Source: an archaeon
GTDB lineage: Archaea > Asgardarchaeota > Hermodarchaeia > Hermodarchaeales > Hermodarchaeaceae
Length of the DNA: 9,849 nucleotides
Assembly: GCA_016550415.1 (NCBI GenBank)
Contig: JABXGU010000757.1
Coordinates: 1-9,849, forward strand
Direction of reading: 5' to 3'
Below, piece by piece: positions 1 through 6,496 of the stretch. Positions within the stretch are counted from its first letter, which is position 1, and every line of letters starts with the position of its first letter. The translations under genes and the position numbers were made by a program. The notes beneath the pieces were generated by a model. The model ran no database searches. It saw only the letters and a program-made list of their open reading frames with translations, and had not been told where the DNA came from.

Positions 1-157
1 CATGCGTTGTCTTCCGCAGCTCCCGCAGAAATTCACCATAATATTCCACGTTATACTCAGCAATCTTGGCTTTTCTCGTCAGCTTATCCTCAATCTTCTG
101 CAATTCACCTAACCGAGTCATCATAGGCTCAGGAATCGTCACACCTGGTACATATTT
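1..157 (-). pseudogene. MetF-like C-terminal fragment, N-terminally truncated, runs off left edge
   Basis: Read on the minus strand, this stretch encodes a peptide beginning KYVPGVTIPEP and continuing through KIEDK and NVEYYGEFLRELRKTT. It aligns without gaps to the C-terminal part of the MetF-like gene at the right edge: by hand, about 32 of 48 residues match from PGV onward. Homology stops abruptly at about base 157. Upstream the frame stays open for only about 13 unrelated codons before an in-frame TAA at 197-199. No start codon precedes the conserved segment, and an ATG near 194 lies in another frame. The N-terminal barrel and flavin-binding part are therefore absent, so this is a broken copy whose C-terminal end continues past base 1. 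At about two-thirds identity it is a diverged paralogue, not a recent copy. It could be the displaced 3' end of a gene split by an insertion. Confidence 0.7.
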
Positions 158-196
158 GGAGGTTGAAGTAGAGATGTGGAGGTGGACGACCCCATT

Positions 197-480
197 TTAA
201 CTACAGTTATGTTTTGATAGTATCAATCAAGTATGAGATTGGTTTTTAATTAGGTTCAAAAATTTAATCAACTAATTAATTTCAACTGGATTAATAAGGC
301 ACCATTTCTTTTCTCGAAGTGGTGTGAGGAAGAAGGCAATCGGTTTCGCTGAATTATCTAATTATATTGTAGTTCTTGTATGCTCCTTTTGCCTTTAGAG
401 CACGAGCATTTCGTATTGGAGGAAGCTACTAGCATATTTGGAAAACAGAATGAATCTTCTTTTTTATAGGTGAATTGAAA
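197..480. other. AT-rich intergenic region, no gene seen
   Basis: No convincing coding frame lies between the metF fragment and the next gene. The stretch is AT-rich with several TAATTA-like runs (about 245-300) and an AATTATAT run near 360 that could act as a TATA box for the gene at 481. The immediate upstream part carries the ribosome binding site of that gene. Nothing else structured was recognised. Confidence 0.5.
468..473 (+). promoter_or_regulatory. Ribosome binding site AGGTGA that sets the start at 481
   Basis: AGGTGA lies seven bases before ATG 481. A TTG at 475 would extend the frame by two codons but sits only one base after this site, so ATG 481 is the better start. Confidence 0.6.
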
Positions 481-1200
481 ATGAATATGCAAAAATCAGT
501 ACTAATGGCTTCAACCGCAGTGGTAATATTTGCAATTTTCTTTGCACCGGTATTTGCGACCAAACAACAAACACTCAGGATAACTTATGTTGATATTGTA
601 GTATCTGCGCCTACTGGAAAGGATTGGACTGGAGTATACGGTAGGAGTGGAAGCTCTCAATCAGTTGATGGGGAAGGGTCAGCTTCTTATCATGTTCAAG
701 TCGGAGATGATACCTACTTCATTGTGAGTGCCGTCTTCCAGAAAGGTGTGCTAACTGGCGACGAAAGTTGGGAATTAAGCGTTAGTATCGTCGATTCGGA
801 TGGCACGACACAAGAATCCGCCTCCACTACAGCTGACTATGGCGTAGTCAGTGTTGTATGGAGTTGTTACATTGTCCAAGGACCTGCGACACCAACAACA
901 CCAATCACTTATCCAATGCTGGATCCTGAGACTATGGCAATTTTTAGTGTGATTGGGATAACCTTGTTTGTGGTAGTCGTAATCGTGGTAATAGCTGTTT
1001 ATTTGCGACGAAAAAAGGTTCTCTACACTCGTCGAATGCGTCTGCATTCAACCGATGAGGGACCTGAGGGGTTACTGGAACAACCCAAAGAATCGCCTAA
1101 ACAAACCATACTACCGAAATACTGTACGAAATGCGGGGCTTCAATTGAGGGAATGAAGTTCTGTGGTCAATGTGGAACTTCAATAGAGGATATGAAGTAA
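481..1200 (+). CDS. Secreted/membrane-anchored protein with cytosolic zinc ribbon
   Basis: This 239-residue protein is not a recognised family. Residues 1-26 form a signal peptide (short basic start, hydrophobic core, Ala-rich end APVFA). Residues 30-134 are rich in Ser, Thr, Val and Gly and look like an extracytoplasmic beta-sandwich-type domain. Residues 151-176 are a strong transmembrane helix followed by LRRKK, which puts the C-terminus in the cytoplasm. Residues 215-231 form a zinc ribbon: CTKCG, ten residues later CGQCG. The layout suggests a cell-surface domain joined to an internal zinc-binding or interaction module. The start follows from AGGTGA at 468-473. The gene converges on the neighbour at 1231-1620, which ends with a similar zinc ribbon; their stops are 30 bases apart. 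That pairing hints at related origin or function, but no substrate or partner can be named. Confidence 0.85.
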   Translation: MNMQKSVLMASTAVVIFAIFFAPVFATKQQTLRITYVDIVVSAPTGKDWTGVYGRSGSSQSVDGEGSASYHVQVGDDTYFIVSAVFQKGVLTGDESWELSVSIVDSDGTTQESASTTADYGVVSVVWSCYIVQGPATPTTPITYPMLDPETMAIFSVIGITLFVVVVIVVIAVYLRRKKVLYTRRMRLHSTDEGPEGLLEQPKESPKQTILPKYCTKCGASIEGMKFCGQCGTSIEDMK

Positions 1201-1230
1201 CTGTTTATAATTCCCCTAGAAATAACTCTA

Positions 1231-1620
1231 TCATTCATTGGCAAGTTTCGTTCCACATTGATTACAATATTTCTGCCCTTTTGCTGGAGCCCCACATTTT
1301 GGACACCGCGTTTCAGGGGTCAGTTCTTCTTCAGTGACTCGCCAAGTTATAAGGTTATCAAGAATTCGCCAGATGACATGTCCAATCCCAAAGATAACAA
1401 TCGCGTTGTTAAGGAATCGAAAAGCTTCGATGAAAATCCACATTTGAATTGCCTGTTCTTCAAAGCCAGGTAATTCCAAATATAGTTGATACATTGGCAC
1501 TAAACTAATCTGGATAAACGTATTGATGAGCTGATAGACAGCGAAAACCAAAACTATTTGCAACAAAGCAATGACCAATTGCATTCCAAAACGTGCATAC
1601 GCACCAGTAGTTTTTCGCAT
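1231..1620 (-). CDS. Two-helix membrane protein with C-terminal zinc ribbon
   Basis: This 129-residue protein has two hydrophobic segments (about residues 12-36 and 58-86) and a C-terminal zinc ribbon in which Cys106, Cys109, Cys119 and Cys122 form CPKCG and CNQCG. A short hairpin-like membrane anchor displaying a cytosolic zinc ribbon is the simplest reading; no function is recognised. The ATG at 1620 follows GGGAGTGG by about six bases. A TATTTTAG-like box centred near 1645 may drive it, and a short inverted repeat CAGTA-CTAAAA-TACTG (1635-1650) spans that box. The gene faces the zinc-ribbon gene at 481-1200, and the last 25 codons of both are similar, including an identical 12-base stretch. 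Existence of the gene is fairly certain; role unknown. Confidence 0.8.
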   Translation of the reverse strand: MRKTTGAYARFGMQLVIALLQIVLVFAVYQLINTFIQISLVPMYQLYLELPGFEEQAIQMWIFIEAFRFLNNAIVIFGIGHVIWRILDNLITWRVTEEELTPETRCPKCGAPAKGQKYCNQCGTKLANE

Positions 1621-1716
1621 TCCAAATCCACTCCCAGTACTAAAATACTGAATATGAACAAAGAGCCAAGGTTCTCCTTATAATTTGCCTTTGTGGTCAG
1701 AATAATTTGATTTCAG

Positions 1717-1812
1717 TTGTTACTCGTCACTCTGGGAATTCTAATCCCCACCATCGTTTCAATTATCCTTGGTTTAATTCAGGTTGGCATATTATGGATA
1801 CCGACTCCCTAA
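1717..1812 (+). pseudogene. Short hydrophobic open frame, possible gene remnant
   Basis: From a TTG at 1717 to TAA at 1810-1812 the frame reads 31 residues that are almost wholly hydrophobic (…LGILIPTIVSIILGLI…), like a single membrane helix. A TGA stands two codons upstream of the TTG and there is no ribosome binding site. It is more likely the eroded tail of a membrane protein gene than a working small protein, though a small membrane peptide cannot be excluded. Confidence 0.25.
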
Positions 1813-1849
1813 ACAATATGAGTGGAAATGTTGGAAAACATTAGGAGTC
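1803..1849 (+). repeat. Nested inverted repeat (stem with inner GGAA-loop hairpin)
   Basis: GACTCC (1803-1808) pairs with GGAGTC (1844-1849). Inside it, AATGTT (1827-1832) and AACATT (1837-1842) enclose a GGAA loop of the GNRA type. No T tract follows directly, so it is not a typical terminator. It overlaps the stop of the short hydrophobic frame. Role unknown; possibly an RNA fold or a remnant of an inserted repeat. Confidence 0.35.
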
Positions 1850-1968
1850 AAGATTGATAACATTAAATTCAGTGTCATTGACTTAGCCTGAATTTTCCGT
1901 GTTGGGGTTTTTGAGATAAGGACAGGTTAAAAACCATAGATTTTCATTACTAAATAGAGTAAAATAAA

Positions 1969-2844
1969 ATGCCAACCAATTTAACTGAGGAACAACTGAA
2001 ATCCGTAATTGACCATAGGGGGCGAATAAATAAACTTGATTCAGCTTTGCTCTTCTTAGCCTCTTCGTTAAGTATTGCCTTTGCACTCCTTCAAATTATG
2101 GTCGGGGGCGGAGAAGCATTTTTTATTATTTTGCCTGCTTTAGCTATAGGCTGGTTTCTTCCATTTTGGATCGGTTATCTTTATGGGGCAATAATTAACA
2201 ATTCACCACTTGATCGAGCACGAGGATGGATCTACCTTGTACTGGGTATAGGTTTGTATGGCGTTATTATAATCATGAATTATCTAAGTGGAATTAATTT
2301 TCTTTTCCAAACAATTTTCCAAGTAGTTTTCTTGGGAATATACTTTTTGATTATGGGGCGTTCTCTTGTTCCTATGTGGGTGTTAAAGCAATGTGAGTAT
2401 TCAGCTACAAATGTTGATAGACATATATCAGGATTAACATCATGGGGAGCATTTATTCTTACCCTGGCATTGGTTGTTCTTTCAAGTTACTCTTCTAAAT
2501 TCTTTCTTTCAAATTGGGCTATTCAACCTCCGGTCTCGTTTTCTCAGATTATACTATTCGTCGTTCTTTTTCTTATGTGGACAATAATCGAGTACAGGAT
2601 ACATGTATTAATCAGATATTCGGACCCAAATCGCCTTCCTAGTAAGCGCATGATTAATTATGCCATGATTATGGGGTTCAGCCTTTTTCTTGTAGGTTTT
2701 ATAACATTATTCCTAGTATTTTTCGTTCCGATTTATTCATTCTATCCTTTTAACGAAATTACTTATTCAATTATTATCTTATTCATAGTTGGTGGGCTAT
2801 TTTCAATCATTTTAGTTCATCCAGAGATCATTCGGCTGAGATGA
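1969..2844 (+). CDS. Multi-pass membrane protein with about eight helices, function unknown
   Basis: The 291-residue product has a short hydrophilic N-terminus (about 22 residues, acidic and basic, likely cytosolic). Some eight transmembrane segments follow at about residues 23-47, 50-76, 85-106, 111-139, 155-175, 191-216, 232-259 and 264-285. The longest loop, between helices 4 and 5, contains CEYSATNVDRH. No transporter signature, catalytic motif or zinc ribbon is visible, so no function is assigned. No good Shine-Dalgarno sequence precedes ATG 1969. TTAAAAAC at 1927-1934 could be the TATA box of a short-leader transcript. The next gene on the same strand starts 87 bases downstream with its own promoter-like box, so the two need not be one operon. 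Confidence 0.8.
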   Translation: MPTNLTEEQLKSVIDHRGRINKLDSALLFLASSLSIAFALLQIMVGGGEAFFIILPALAIGWFLPFWIGYLYGAIINNSPLDRARGWIYLVLGIGLYGVIIIMNYLSGINFLFQTIFQVVFLGIYFLIMGRSLVPMWVLKQCEYSATNVDRHISGLTSWGAFILTLALVVLSSYSSKFFLSNWAIQPPVSFSQIILFVVLFLMWTIIEYRIHVLIRYSDPNRLPSKRMINYAMIMGFSLFLVGFITLFLVFFVPIYSFYPFNEITYSIIILFIVGGLFSIILVHPEIIRLR

Positions 2845-2899
2845 ATTGATGAGTGCTATTCATTTTTAGGTTCATAAGAGGTGTGAATCGTTTACAAAA

Positions 2900-2908
2900 T
2901 TATTTAAG
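2900..2908 (+). promoter_or_regulatory. TATA box of an apparently leaderless transcript
   Basis: TTATTTAAG is centred about 28 bases before ATG 2932, the spacing expected between an archaeal TATA box and the transcription start. No ribosome binding site lies between them. Transcription would therefore begin at or next to the start codon. Confidence 0.5.
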
Positions 2909-2931
2909 ATAAAATTTTTTACTCTTTCATA

Positions 2932-3582
2932 ATGGCAAAACGAAAATGGCTGTGGGGATTTTTTTCGATAGGACTTGTTTTTATCTTTGTCTTACCCTTC
3001 TGGCAAACCTTACAAAATCCTCCACAGGACAGTATTGAGTTTGGACTCGATTTAATTTTCAACTGCCTTGGAGAAGTGCAATCTAATATGCAATTAAGCT
3101 ACAAATGGACAGGTACACATATAGAAGAACTAGGTGTTCACTCCCAAGTTAAATGGCGATCAGCTCAAGTTCTAGCATCCGGAACACCCACGGATTCCAT
3201 TCAAGAGGTTTTAATAGCAGCTTTTGATTCTGTTTCGATAATTGATTGTCCCTTCTTTGTTTATCCAGATGGATCTTGGGAGATGAAAGTATCGACCCAA
3301 GTTAAGCAACATATAACTGTTGGTATAGATATTTTTGGTCTTAATGATACAGTCCGAAATATGTTGGTACATGCTGATTTGGAAGTTATCCCGCAATCAG
3401 TGAAAAATGAGTTGGCAGTATATGGAGTTGATTGGGTGACTGTAACTGCACATGTATTCCTTCAAATCCAAGGAGCTTTCTTCACAGAGTATTTGAATAA
3501 CCTTGGTTATCATATTCAGGCTATCTTAGACACAATTCAAGCCATGTTTGATTTCATTTTGGGTACTATTGAGATTAATTGA
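2932..3582 (+). CDS. Signal-anchored extracytoplasmic protein, function unknown
   Basis: This 216-residue protein opens with a basic stretch (MAKRKW) and a hydrophobic helix at about residues 6-24, a signal peptide or signal anchor. The rest is soluble, alternates polar and hydrophobic residues, and has two cysteines about 60 residues apart (near 45 and 106) that could form a disulfide outside the cell. The C-terminal ~25 residues form an amphipathic helix with regularly spaced Ile, Leu and Phe. There is no second membrane helix and no zinc ribbon, unlike the other membrane proteins here. ATG 2932 is supported by the TATA box about 28 bases upstream and the absence of a Shine-Dalgarno site (leaderless pattern). 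No family is recognised. Confidence 0.75.
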   Translation: MAKRKWLWGFFSIGLVFIFVLPFWQTLQNPPQDSIEFGLDLIFNCLGEVQSNMQLSYKWTGTHIEELGVHSQVKWRSAQVLASGTPTDSIQEVLIAAFDSVSIIDCPFFVYPDGSWEMKVSTQVKQHITVGIDIFGLNDTVRNMLVHADLEVIPQSVKNELAVYGVDWVTVTAHVFLQIQGAFFTEYLNNLGYHIQAILDTIQAMFDFILGTIEIN

Positions 3583-3652
3583 TTCCAAAAAATCTTTATT
3601 AGTATGGTTCGGACATGTCTCTTATTTAAAACGAAATAAATTTTGAGAATTT
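3583..3652. terminator. AT-rich convergent 3' region, candidate T-tract terminators
   Basis: Two genes converge on this 70-base gap. The plus strand carries TCTTTATT soon after the first stop. The minus strand carries runs such as ATTTATTTCGTTTTAAAT after the second. Archaeal termination commonly occurs at T-rich tracts without a strong hairpin, so both directions could terminate here; no strong stem was found. Confidence 0.3.
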
Positions 3653-4462
3653 TTAGAACTCTCGTGTCGGACCCACATATCTAAAAGGTGATTCTAACCA
3701 AAACTGATACATCCTATCCCCGCAAGGATATCCGTAACCAAACAAATCAGTTTCTACTACATAGAGCGTTTCATCCTTAACAGGAAATAATCCGACTCTG
3801 TCATTCTTGTCACGTTTCCTGTTTTCAACCAAATCCCAATTCAGACCTGAAGGTAATACACCACCTAAACTTGATCGAATAAGACCGCGACGAATTAAAA
3901 CAGGAATACTACAGAGATGTACCGCTAAAAACAGAAAGTACCCTGCAAGCGAATTGATAATAGTCACTAATGATGCCTTGTGCCGTTCTGAAAAGCCTTG
4001 GTGTTTCAATGCGTTATAACGATCCCACCACTCCGGTTTTACTCGCTTATCTTTTGACTTCCAGGCTGCAAAGGGAACTAGCTTACGAAAGACCGGTTCA
4101 ACACCCGTATGACCCATCGCTGTAAACTCAGTTTTCAAAAAAAAGAGTGGTTGTTGGCTCAAAGCATAAAAATCTTCATAGATACACCGATAGTCGCCGA
4201 TTGTTGGATATTGATCCTTATCTGCAACCTTATTTCGAGCAGTATTTACCCTATTTGTATCGGGAAGATATTCGCAGAAAAGTCCTGCCTCAAAGGCGCT
4301 ATCAAGACCAGTACCTGCAAGTATTAGTATTTCACTCAGTTCGTTCGACCATACATCATTATGTTCTTCAACAGGAGGTACAAAATTAAAAACATGTAAC
4401 ATCCTTTGTTCCAAGCGTTGATATTGAACCCAAGCCGCATCCATTTTTTCTGCTAATTCCAT
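3653..4462 (-). CDS. Soluble protein with HEPN-like RX5H motif, function uncertain
   Basis: The 269-residue product appears cytosolic and mainly helical in its first 190 residues. Its most telling stretch is WWDRYNALKHQGF at residues 145-157, followed by a hydrophobic helix (about 164-188). Arg148 and His154 fit the R-X4-6-H pattern of HEPN-domain ribonucleases, common in defence and toxin systems. The residue after Arg is Tyr rather than the usual polar one, so the match is incomplete. A YNxLKH segment before a hydrophobic helix also occurs in uncharacterised bacterial and archaeal proteins. The last 70 residues look like a beta-rich tail. ATG 4462 is preferred over GTG 4468 because AAGGAGG (4470-4476) stands seven bases before the ATG and only one before the GTG. 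It is transcribed in the same direction as the zinc-ribbon gene and the regulator-ATPase operon, but a 97-base gap with its own TATA-like box suggests separate expression. Confidence 0.7.
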   Translation of the reverse strand: MELAEKMDAAWVQYQRLEQRMLHVFNFVPPVEEHNDVWSNELSEILILAGTGLDSAFEAGLFCEYLPDTNRVNTARNKVADKDQYPTIGDYRCIYEDFYALSQQPLFFLKTEFTAMGHTGVEPVFRKLVPFAAWKSKDKRVKPEWWDRYNALKHQGFSERHKASLVTIINSLAGYFLFLAVHLCSIPVLIRRGLIRSSLGGVLPSGLNWDLVENRKRDKNDRVGLFPVKDETLYVVETDLFGYGYPCGDRMYQFWLESPFRYVGPTREF

Positions 4463-4469
4463 CTTCACT

Positions 4470-4476
4470 CCTCCTT
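4470..4476 (-). promoter_or_regulatory. Strong ribosome binding site AAGGAGG
   Basis: AAGGAGG on the minus strand lies seven bases before ATG 4462 and decides the start of the HEPN-like gene over the in-frame GTG at 4468. Confidence 0.65.
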
Positions 4477-4508
4477 TGAAAATTTTGAATATTAATTTAC
4501 CATTTAGG

Positions 4509-4516
4509 CTTTAAAT
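4509..4516 (-). promoter_or_regulatory. Candidate TATA box ATTTAAAG
   Basis: ATTTAAAG on the minus strand is about 50 bases before ATG 4462. Initiation about 25 bases downstream would give a short leader containing the AAGGAGG site. No experimental support. Confidence 0.3.
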
Positions 4517-4559
4517 GCTCAAGAGCACTTCGCTTCAGAGTAATTCTTTTTCATCGATT

Positions 4560-5003
4560 TTATTTATCCGAGAAAGTATATTGGCAATTCCAGCAGTAGA
4601 TGGCATCACCGGTGCACGAACTCTGGCATCGCGGACACAGTTTAACGCCCACATCTGGTGGAGTTTCCAAGGGCTTAGCTTGCTCGGGTCGGTGGACATC
4701 GCAATAGTAGACGCTTCCAGCATAGCGATGGGTAGCCTTCACGCCGCATACCCGACATATCTTCCGTATGGGTTCAGGATGCACCTTCTTTACCGGACGT
4801 CCAGAGAGTTGCGAAATTAAAACCAAAAGGAGTGTGAACCCACCCATATTCATGATGACGAAGCCAACGATTTGCATCATCATAGCTAGAGCAAAGCTTG
4901 GCGTGAAAAGGAACCTTACAGATTGGTTGGCGATGATGAATCCAATGAGAATGAGTGATCCACCGAGTACAATGTATTTATTCGATAGTTTCTGCATGGA
5001 CAT
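4560..5003 (-). CDS. Two-helix membrane protein with two zinc-binding motifs
   Basis: The 147-residue product has two hydrophobic segments (about residues 10-25 and 36-66) and then a cytosolic tail with two zinc motifs. The first is Cys83, Cys86, Cys101 and His104, with CRVCG near its start and CDVH at its end. The second is Cys123, Cys126, Cys137 and Cys140 (CPRC…CWNC), a double-zinc-ribbon-like arrangement. It resembles the other two zinc-ribbon membrane proteins in plan but not in detail. ATG 5003 is preceded by AGGAG four bases upstream; a second ATG at 4997 has a ten-base spacing, so either could be used. The promoter region contains an inverted repeat (5018-5059). No family is recognised; a membrane adaptor or regulator is only a guess. 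Confidence 0.8.
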   Translation of the reverse strand: MSMQKLSNKYIVLGGSLILIGFIIANQSVRFLFTPSFALAMMMQIVGFVIMNMGGFTLLLVLISQLSGRPVKKVHPEPIRKICRVCGVKATHRYAGSVYYCDVHRPEQAKPLETPPDVGVKLCPRCQSSCTGDAIYCWNCQYTFSDK

Positions 5004-5017
5004 TCCACTCCTATCAT

Positions 5018-5059
5018 AACGGTTCCCTGATTGTATCAGTTCTATTTTGGCGAACCGTT
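5018..5059. repeat. Inverted repeat around the promoter of the zinc-ribbon gene
   Basis: AACGGTTC (5018-5025) and GAACCGTT (5052-5059) are perfect 8-base arms separated by 26 bases. They lie 15 to 56 bases before ATG 5003 and flank an AAAATAG box (minus strand, about 5044-5050) that could be a TATA element. A regulator-binding site or a 5' leader hairpin would both fit. Confidence 0.35.
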
Positions 5060-5171
5060 CTCCAGTCTTAGAGTAAGCGTAAGTTTGAATTTAAAGACCA
5101 TGCACAAGGAGGCAGACAGAATCAGTTGATTAGTTGTTCGCAACGAGAATAGGATTGATTCAGGGTCCACT

Positions 5172-5189
5172 CATCAAATACGTTTGATG
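5172..5189 (-). repeat. Short hairpin downstream of the ATPase gene
   Basis: CATCAAA (5172-5178), loop TACG, TTTGATG (5183-5189) is a perfect 7-base stem beginning 14 bases after the ATPase stop. No T tract follows it in the direction of transcription, so a 3' end hairpin is more likely than a classic terminator. Confidence 0.35.
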
Positions 5190-5203
5190 TTCTACCAACA
5201 CCA

Positions 5204-6496
5204 TCATAGGCTGTATTCAATCTCTCTCAAAATGAATGTCTGAATTTTTTCTACTAGCTGTGGTGAAGGCGAGTCATTCCACTTCTTAATTTGAATATGT
5301 TTGAAAGCATTCATCAATGCGGTCTTGAATTTCTCTTGAAACCATATCCGCGCTTCAACCCACTGATTGGTACAGGTCTTATCTAGTTCTACTTCATATG
5401 ATTCGATTTGGTAAACATCAAAACCCATCGTTAAATCGGTGTGAGATTCAGGGGCAGAGACTAAATGTCCATACATTTGGCCTGGAAGCAGATGGCGAAA
5501 CCGCGATTCCGGGATAATCTCTTCTTGAAGAACTAGGGCATCAACGATTAATTGGACATCAATATGGGTGGAAAGGCGTCCCGCAAACTTGGTCCCGGTA
5601 TTAGCCGTGACATATCGGCTGAGCAGGCTCGGCTGCTGATCAATAGCAATCAACCCCAAACCATAAGTTCGCCCTTCCGCATAACACCTTTCTAACAGGG
5701 TACGATTCCCCTGCTCCCATTTGGGTCTCGCCTCAGGAATGAACCGATGTGCCTCTTCAAACAGAATCGTCATTAATCGTTCCCGTTCAGCATCATTGAC
5801 CTTCCGATATTCCCAAAGAGCACTCACTAAAAGTTCAGCAAGCACTTGCTGGTCTCGCACCGAATTGACCCAATCTAATTCAACCGTAACAATCCGTTGG
5901 GTGAAGAAAGATGGATCAAACCCGACCATGGTATTAAGGCTTTTACCTAGTTCACCGGCAGACATCAAATGCAATCGACTAACCAGCGCTCGTTGCGTGT
6001 TCAGTTCTCGTGAACCCTTTGTTGGAAATTCTTCTACAGCCATTTCCAATTCGCGAAGCGTTGGCCAAACCATTGGGACATCAATTGACTCTGTTAAATA
6101 ATGTTCTCGATATAAGGCATGAATGCAATCTTGGAGAATCCGACGTGATGGTTCCCCCAACCCATAACCACGCGTAATAATATCCGCAACATTCGCCACC
6201 CAAACACTCGGATTCACACCCAACGGGGGCTCTAACGGATTCAATTTCAAACACGGTAATCGACCAACAGCCAGCGACGAGGCTGAGTAACCACAGTGAT
6301 AGGCCCACTGAATAACATCACGATATTCACCTTTGACATCTAAAATGAACACATCACCAAGCTCGACTGCCCTCTGGACAAGAATCTTCGCCAAGTTGGT
6401 CTTCCCAGCACCGACACTACCAGCAATCAAGATGTTCCTGAGAAAATGAAACTCATCCAGGAGCGATGAATCAAAAGGACGGACAACCTGGCTCAC
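5204..6496 (-). CDS. HerA/VirB4-like P-loop ATPase lacking the HAS barrel
   Basis: This is a HerA/FtsK-superfamily ATPase of 430 residues from GTG 6496, or 445 from ATG 6541. In short-form numbering, Walker A is GSVGAGKT at about 26-33, followed by DVFILDVKGEYRDVI at about 48-62. Walker B is LMTILFEEAH at about 241-250, with the double Glu typical of the family. The sensor region GLGLIAIDQQPS is at about 280-291. Such enzymes form hexameric rings that move DNA or substrates using ATP. Classical HerA (about 500-600 residues) carries an N-terminal HAS barrel and pairs with NurA; here Walker A starts almost at once, so no barrel is present, and no NurA is nearby. The plan is closer to DNA-transfer or mobile-element ATPases. 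GTG 6496 overlaps the regulator's TGA by four bases and follows GGAGG at nine bases, implying translational coupling. ATG 6541 would overlap by 49 bases and also has a GGAG upstream. The superfamily call is firm; the role is open. Confidence 0.85.
   Translation of the reverse strand: MSQVVRPFDSSLLDEFHFLRNILIAGSVGAGKTNLAKILVQRAVELGDVFILDVKGEYRDVIQWAYHCGYSASSLAVGRLPCLKLNPLEPPLGVNPSVWVANVADIITRGYGLGEPSRRILQDCIHALYREHYLTESIDVPMVWPTLRELEMAVEEFPTKGSRELNTQRALVSRLHLMSAGELGKSLNTMVGFDPSFFTQRIVTVELDWVNSVRDQQVLAELLVSALWEYRKVNDAERERLMTILFEEAHRFIPEARPKWEQGNRTLLERCYAEGRTYGLGLIAIDQQPSLLSRYVTANTGTKFAGRLSTHIDVQLIVDALVLQEEIIPESRFRHLLPGQMYGHLVSAPESHTDLTMGFDVYQIESYEVELDKTCTNQWVEARIWFQEKFKTALMNAFKHIQIKKWNDSPSPQLVEKIQTFILREIEYSL

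Larger units (their letters stand above)
1621..1968. other. Divergent intergenic region with gene remnant and nested hairpin
   Basis: This 348-base gap lies between two divergently transcribed membrane-protein genes. It holds the likely promoter of the minus-strand gene (near 1645), a short hydrophobic open frame (1717-1812), a nested inverted repeat (1803-1849) and an AT-rich stretch before 1969. A TTAAAAAC box at 1927-1934 is a candidate TATA element for the gene at 1969 and would leave a leader of about ten bases. Confidence 0.5.

Noticed and set aside
1167..1261. 12-base inverted repeat TCAATGTGGAAC / GTTCCACATTGA between the convergent genes at 481 and 1231, resembling a terminator
   Set aside because: Both arms lie inside the zinc-ribbon codons of the two genes and reflect their similar C-termini; the 71-base loop and lack of a T tract argue against a terminator.
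4515..5019. Plus-strand open frames opposite the zinc-ribbon gene
   Set aside because: The minus-strand frame has two membrane helices, paired Cys motifs and a ribosome binding site; the opposite frames have none of these.
5133..5144. GTTG-TTCG-CAAC mini-hairpin
   Set aside because: A four-base stem is too short to stand on its own as a feature.
5721..6308. Open frames opposite or out of frame within the ATPase gene (5721-6101 plus, 6081-6308 minus)
   Set aside because: They lie entirely within a well-supported ATPase and show no independent features.
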